From: Enteropsectra breve
Lineage: Eukaryota; Microsporidia
Assembly: GCA_024243835.1 (NCBI GenBank)
Contig: JALPMN010000593.1
Span: forward strand, 1 to 26,396
Length of the DNA: 26,396 nucleotides
Reading direction: 5' to 3'
Below are positions 25,885-26,396 of the stretch, one piece after another. Under the pieces are notes generated by a model. That model had not been told where the DNA came from and made no database searches. It was given only the letters and a program-made list of their open reading frames with translations. Made by a program: the position numbers and the translations under genes. Positions within the stretch are counted from its first letter, which is position 1, and each line of letters starts with the position of its first letter.

Positions 25885-26265
25885 ATGATCAAACAATTCT
25901 TTATAGTCAACAGATCTGGCGGTCTTGTGTACAAATATGAAAAAGTGCATACCAAGGATGACAACTCTCTGCTTGTTTTAACCAGCACCCTGCATGCACT
26001 GAACGAAATGATGCGGCATGCCCTAGGCAACACATATTATAAGCAGGAGATCAGGATGGAAGAGGAAACACTCTGGCTCTTTCGCACACTAACAGGAAGC
26101 ATGTTCATATTTGCGTGCAAGAATGACCCGCAGCAGGCATTCGAGCGGATATACTGCCACTACTCTGACTATGTGCAGGGAAACACATTTTATGTTGATG
26201 AGATGCCCATAAACTGCAGGAAATTCGAGCCTGAACAGTATTTTGATGCAATTAATGCTCAGTAG
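25885..26265 (+). CDS. TRS23: TRAPP complex subunit Trs23 (TRAPPC4-like)
   Basis: TRAPP is the tethering and Rab/Ypt1 exchange complex of ER-to-Golgi traffic. The 126-aa product starts with the longin-type strand MIKQFFIVNRSGGLVYKYEK (Trs23 family: V-N-K-A-G-G-L-I-Y) and ends with FRTLTGSMFIF, YCHYSDYVQGNTFYVDEMPI and CRKFE, which align well with the C-terminal half of TRAPPC4. Human TRAPPC4 and yeast Trs23 both have 219 residues; the missing part corresponds to the insertion that is PDZ-like in animals, so only the minimal longin core remains. The ATG at 25885 lies 6 bases behind an ACCCTG element. The TAG stop is only 11 bp from the putative transposon end. Confidence 0.9.
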   Translation: MIKQFFIVNRSGGLVYKYEKVHTKDDNSLLVLTSTLHALNEMMRHALGNTYYKQEIRMEEETLWLFRTLTGSMFIFACKNDPQQAFERIYCHYSDYVQGNTFYVDEMPINCRKFEPEQYFDAINAQ

Positions 26266-26276
26266 TTTTAAATGTA

Positions 26277-26396
26277 CAGTCCGTCGCAAAAGTTTAGCCC
26301 ACCCCCTTTTTGCGGGTTTTGGGGGCAAATATTTCATTAAAAACTGTATCAAGCACATATTTCTAGCGCATAAATCCTAGTGCATCTACATGTGTT
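26277..26396. mobile_element. left end of a putative Tc1/mariner-type transposon (partial)
   Basis: After a TA dinucleotide (26275-26276) the sequence begins CAGTCCGTCGCAAAAGTTTA, followed by a C-rich block and a G-rich block (CCCACCCCC ... GGGTTTTGGGGGC). CAGT at the tip, a CAAAAGTTT core and a flanking TA target are typical of Tc1/mariner terminal inverted repeats, which are common in several microsporidian genomes. The transposase and the opposite end would lie beyond the window, so this is a motif-based call. Confidence 0.5.

Overview
The window looks like a piece of a compact, AT-rich eukaryotic nuclear genome, most probably microsporidian. Its recognisable genes are eukaryotic housekeeping genes in very short versions. 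None needs an intron to be read. Most start codons sit a few bases to about 30 bases behind an AAATTT(TT)-like run, a CCC run, or both, which is the start-proximal signal pair described in microsporidia. There is no rRNA, no recognisable tRNA and no bacterial feature.

Layout, left to right. 1-206: a degenerate 21-bp tandem repeat and the promoter of a 743-aa orphan protein (+). 2860-4383: an orphan membrane protein with about 11-12 segments (+). 4881-6542: a Gcn20/ABCF3-type ABC-F ATPase (+). 6809-8248: a KH-domain RNA-binding protein (+). 8575-8901: a small RNase MRP Rmp1/Nepro-like protein (-). 9426-10055: a minimal Not3/Not5 protein of the CCR4-NOT complex (+). 10549-10707: the tiny ribosomal protein eL39 (+), too short for ordinary ORF scans. 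11386-12069: Nob1 (-), divergent from Noc3 at 12284-13636 (+). 13674-14444: Mpe1/RBBP6 (-), convergent with Noc3.

14445-16977 holds two direct copies of a U3 snoRNA gene with identical RNA and promoter, about 1.87 kb apart, with two doubtful small ORFs between them. Next come a 300-aa acidic-tailed orphan (+, 16978-17880) and a 406-aa orphan (+, 18882-20102). Three minus-strand genes follow: proteasome alpha subunit (20374-21108), telomerase reverse transcriptase (21250-23985) and a small two-segment membrane protein (24513-24761). The window closes with the TRAPP subunit Trs23 (+, 25885-26265). What looks like the terminal inverted repeat of a Tc1/mariner-type transposon begins 11 bp after its stop and runs off the right edge.

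A theme is ribosome production: U3 (18S processing), Rmp1 (RNase MRP), Nob1 (18S 3'-end maturation), Noc3 (60S assembly/export) and eL39. With Gcn20, Not5, Mpe1 and the KH protein, much of the window serves RNA and translation. I did not find a new multi-gene system. The most notable items are the twin U3 genes, a complete TERT with unusual motif residues, the hidden eL39 and Rmp1-like genes, and the transposon end beside Trs23.
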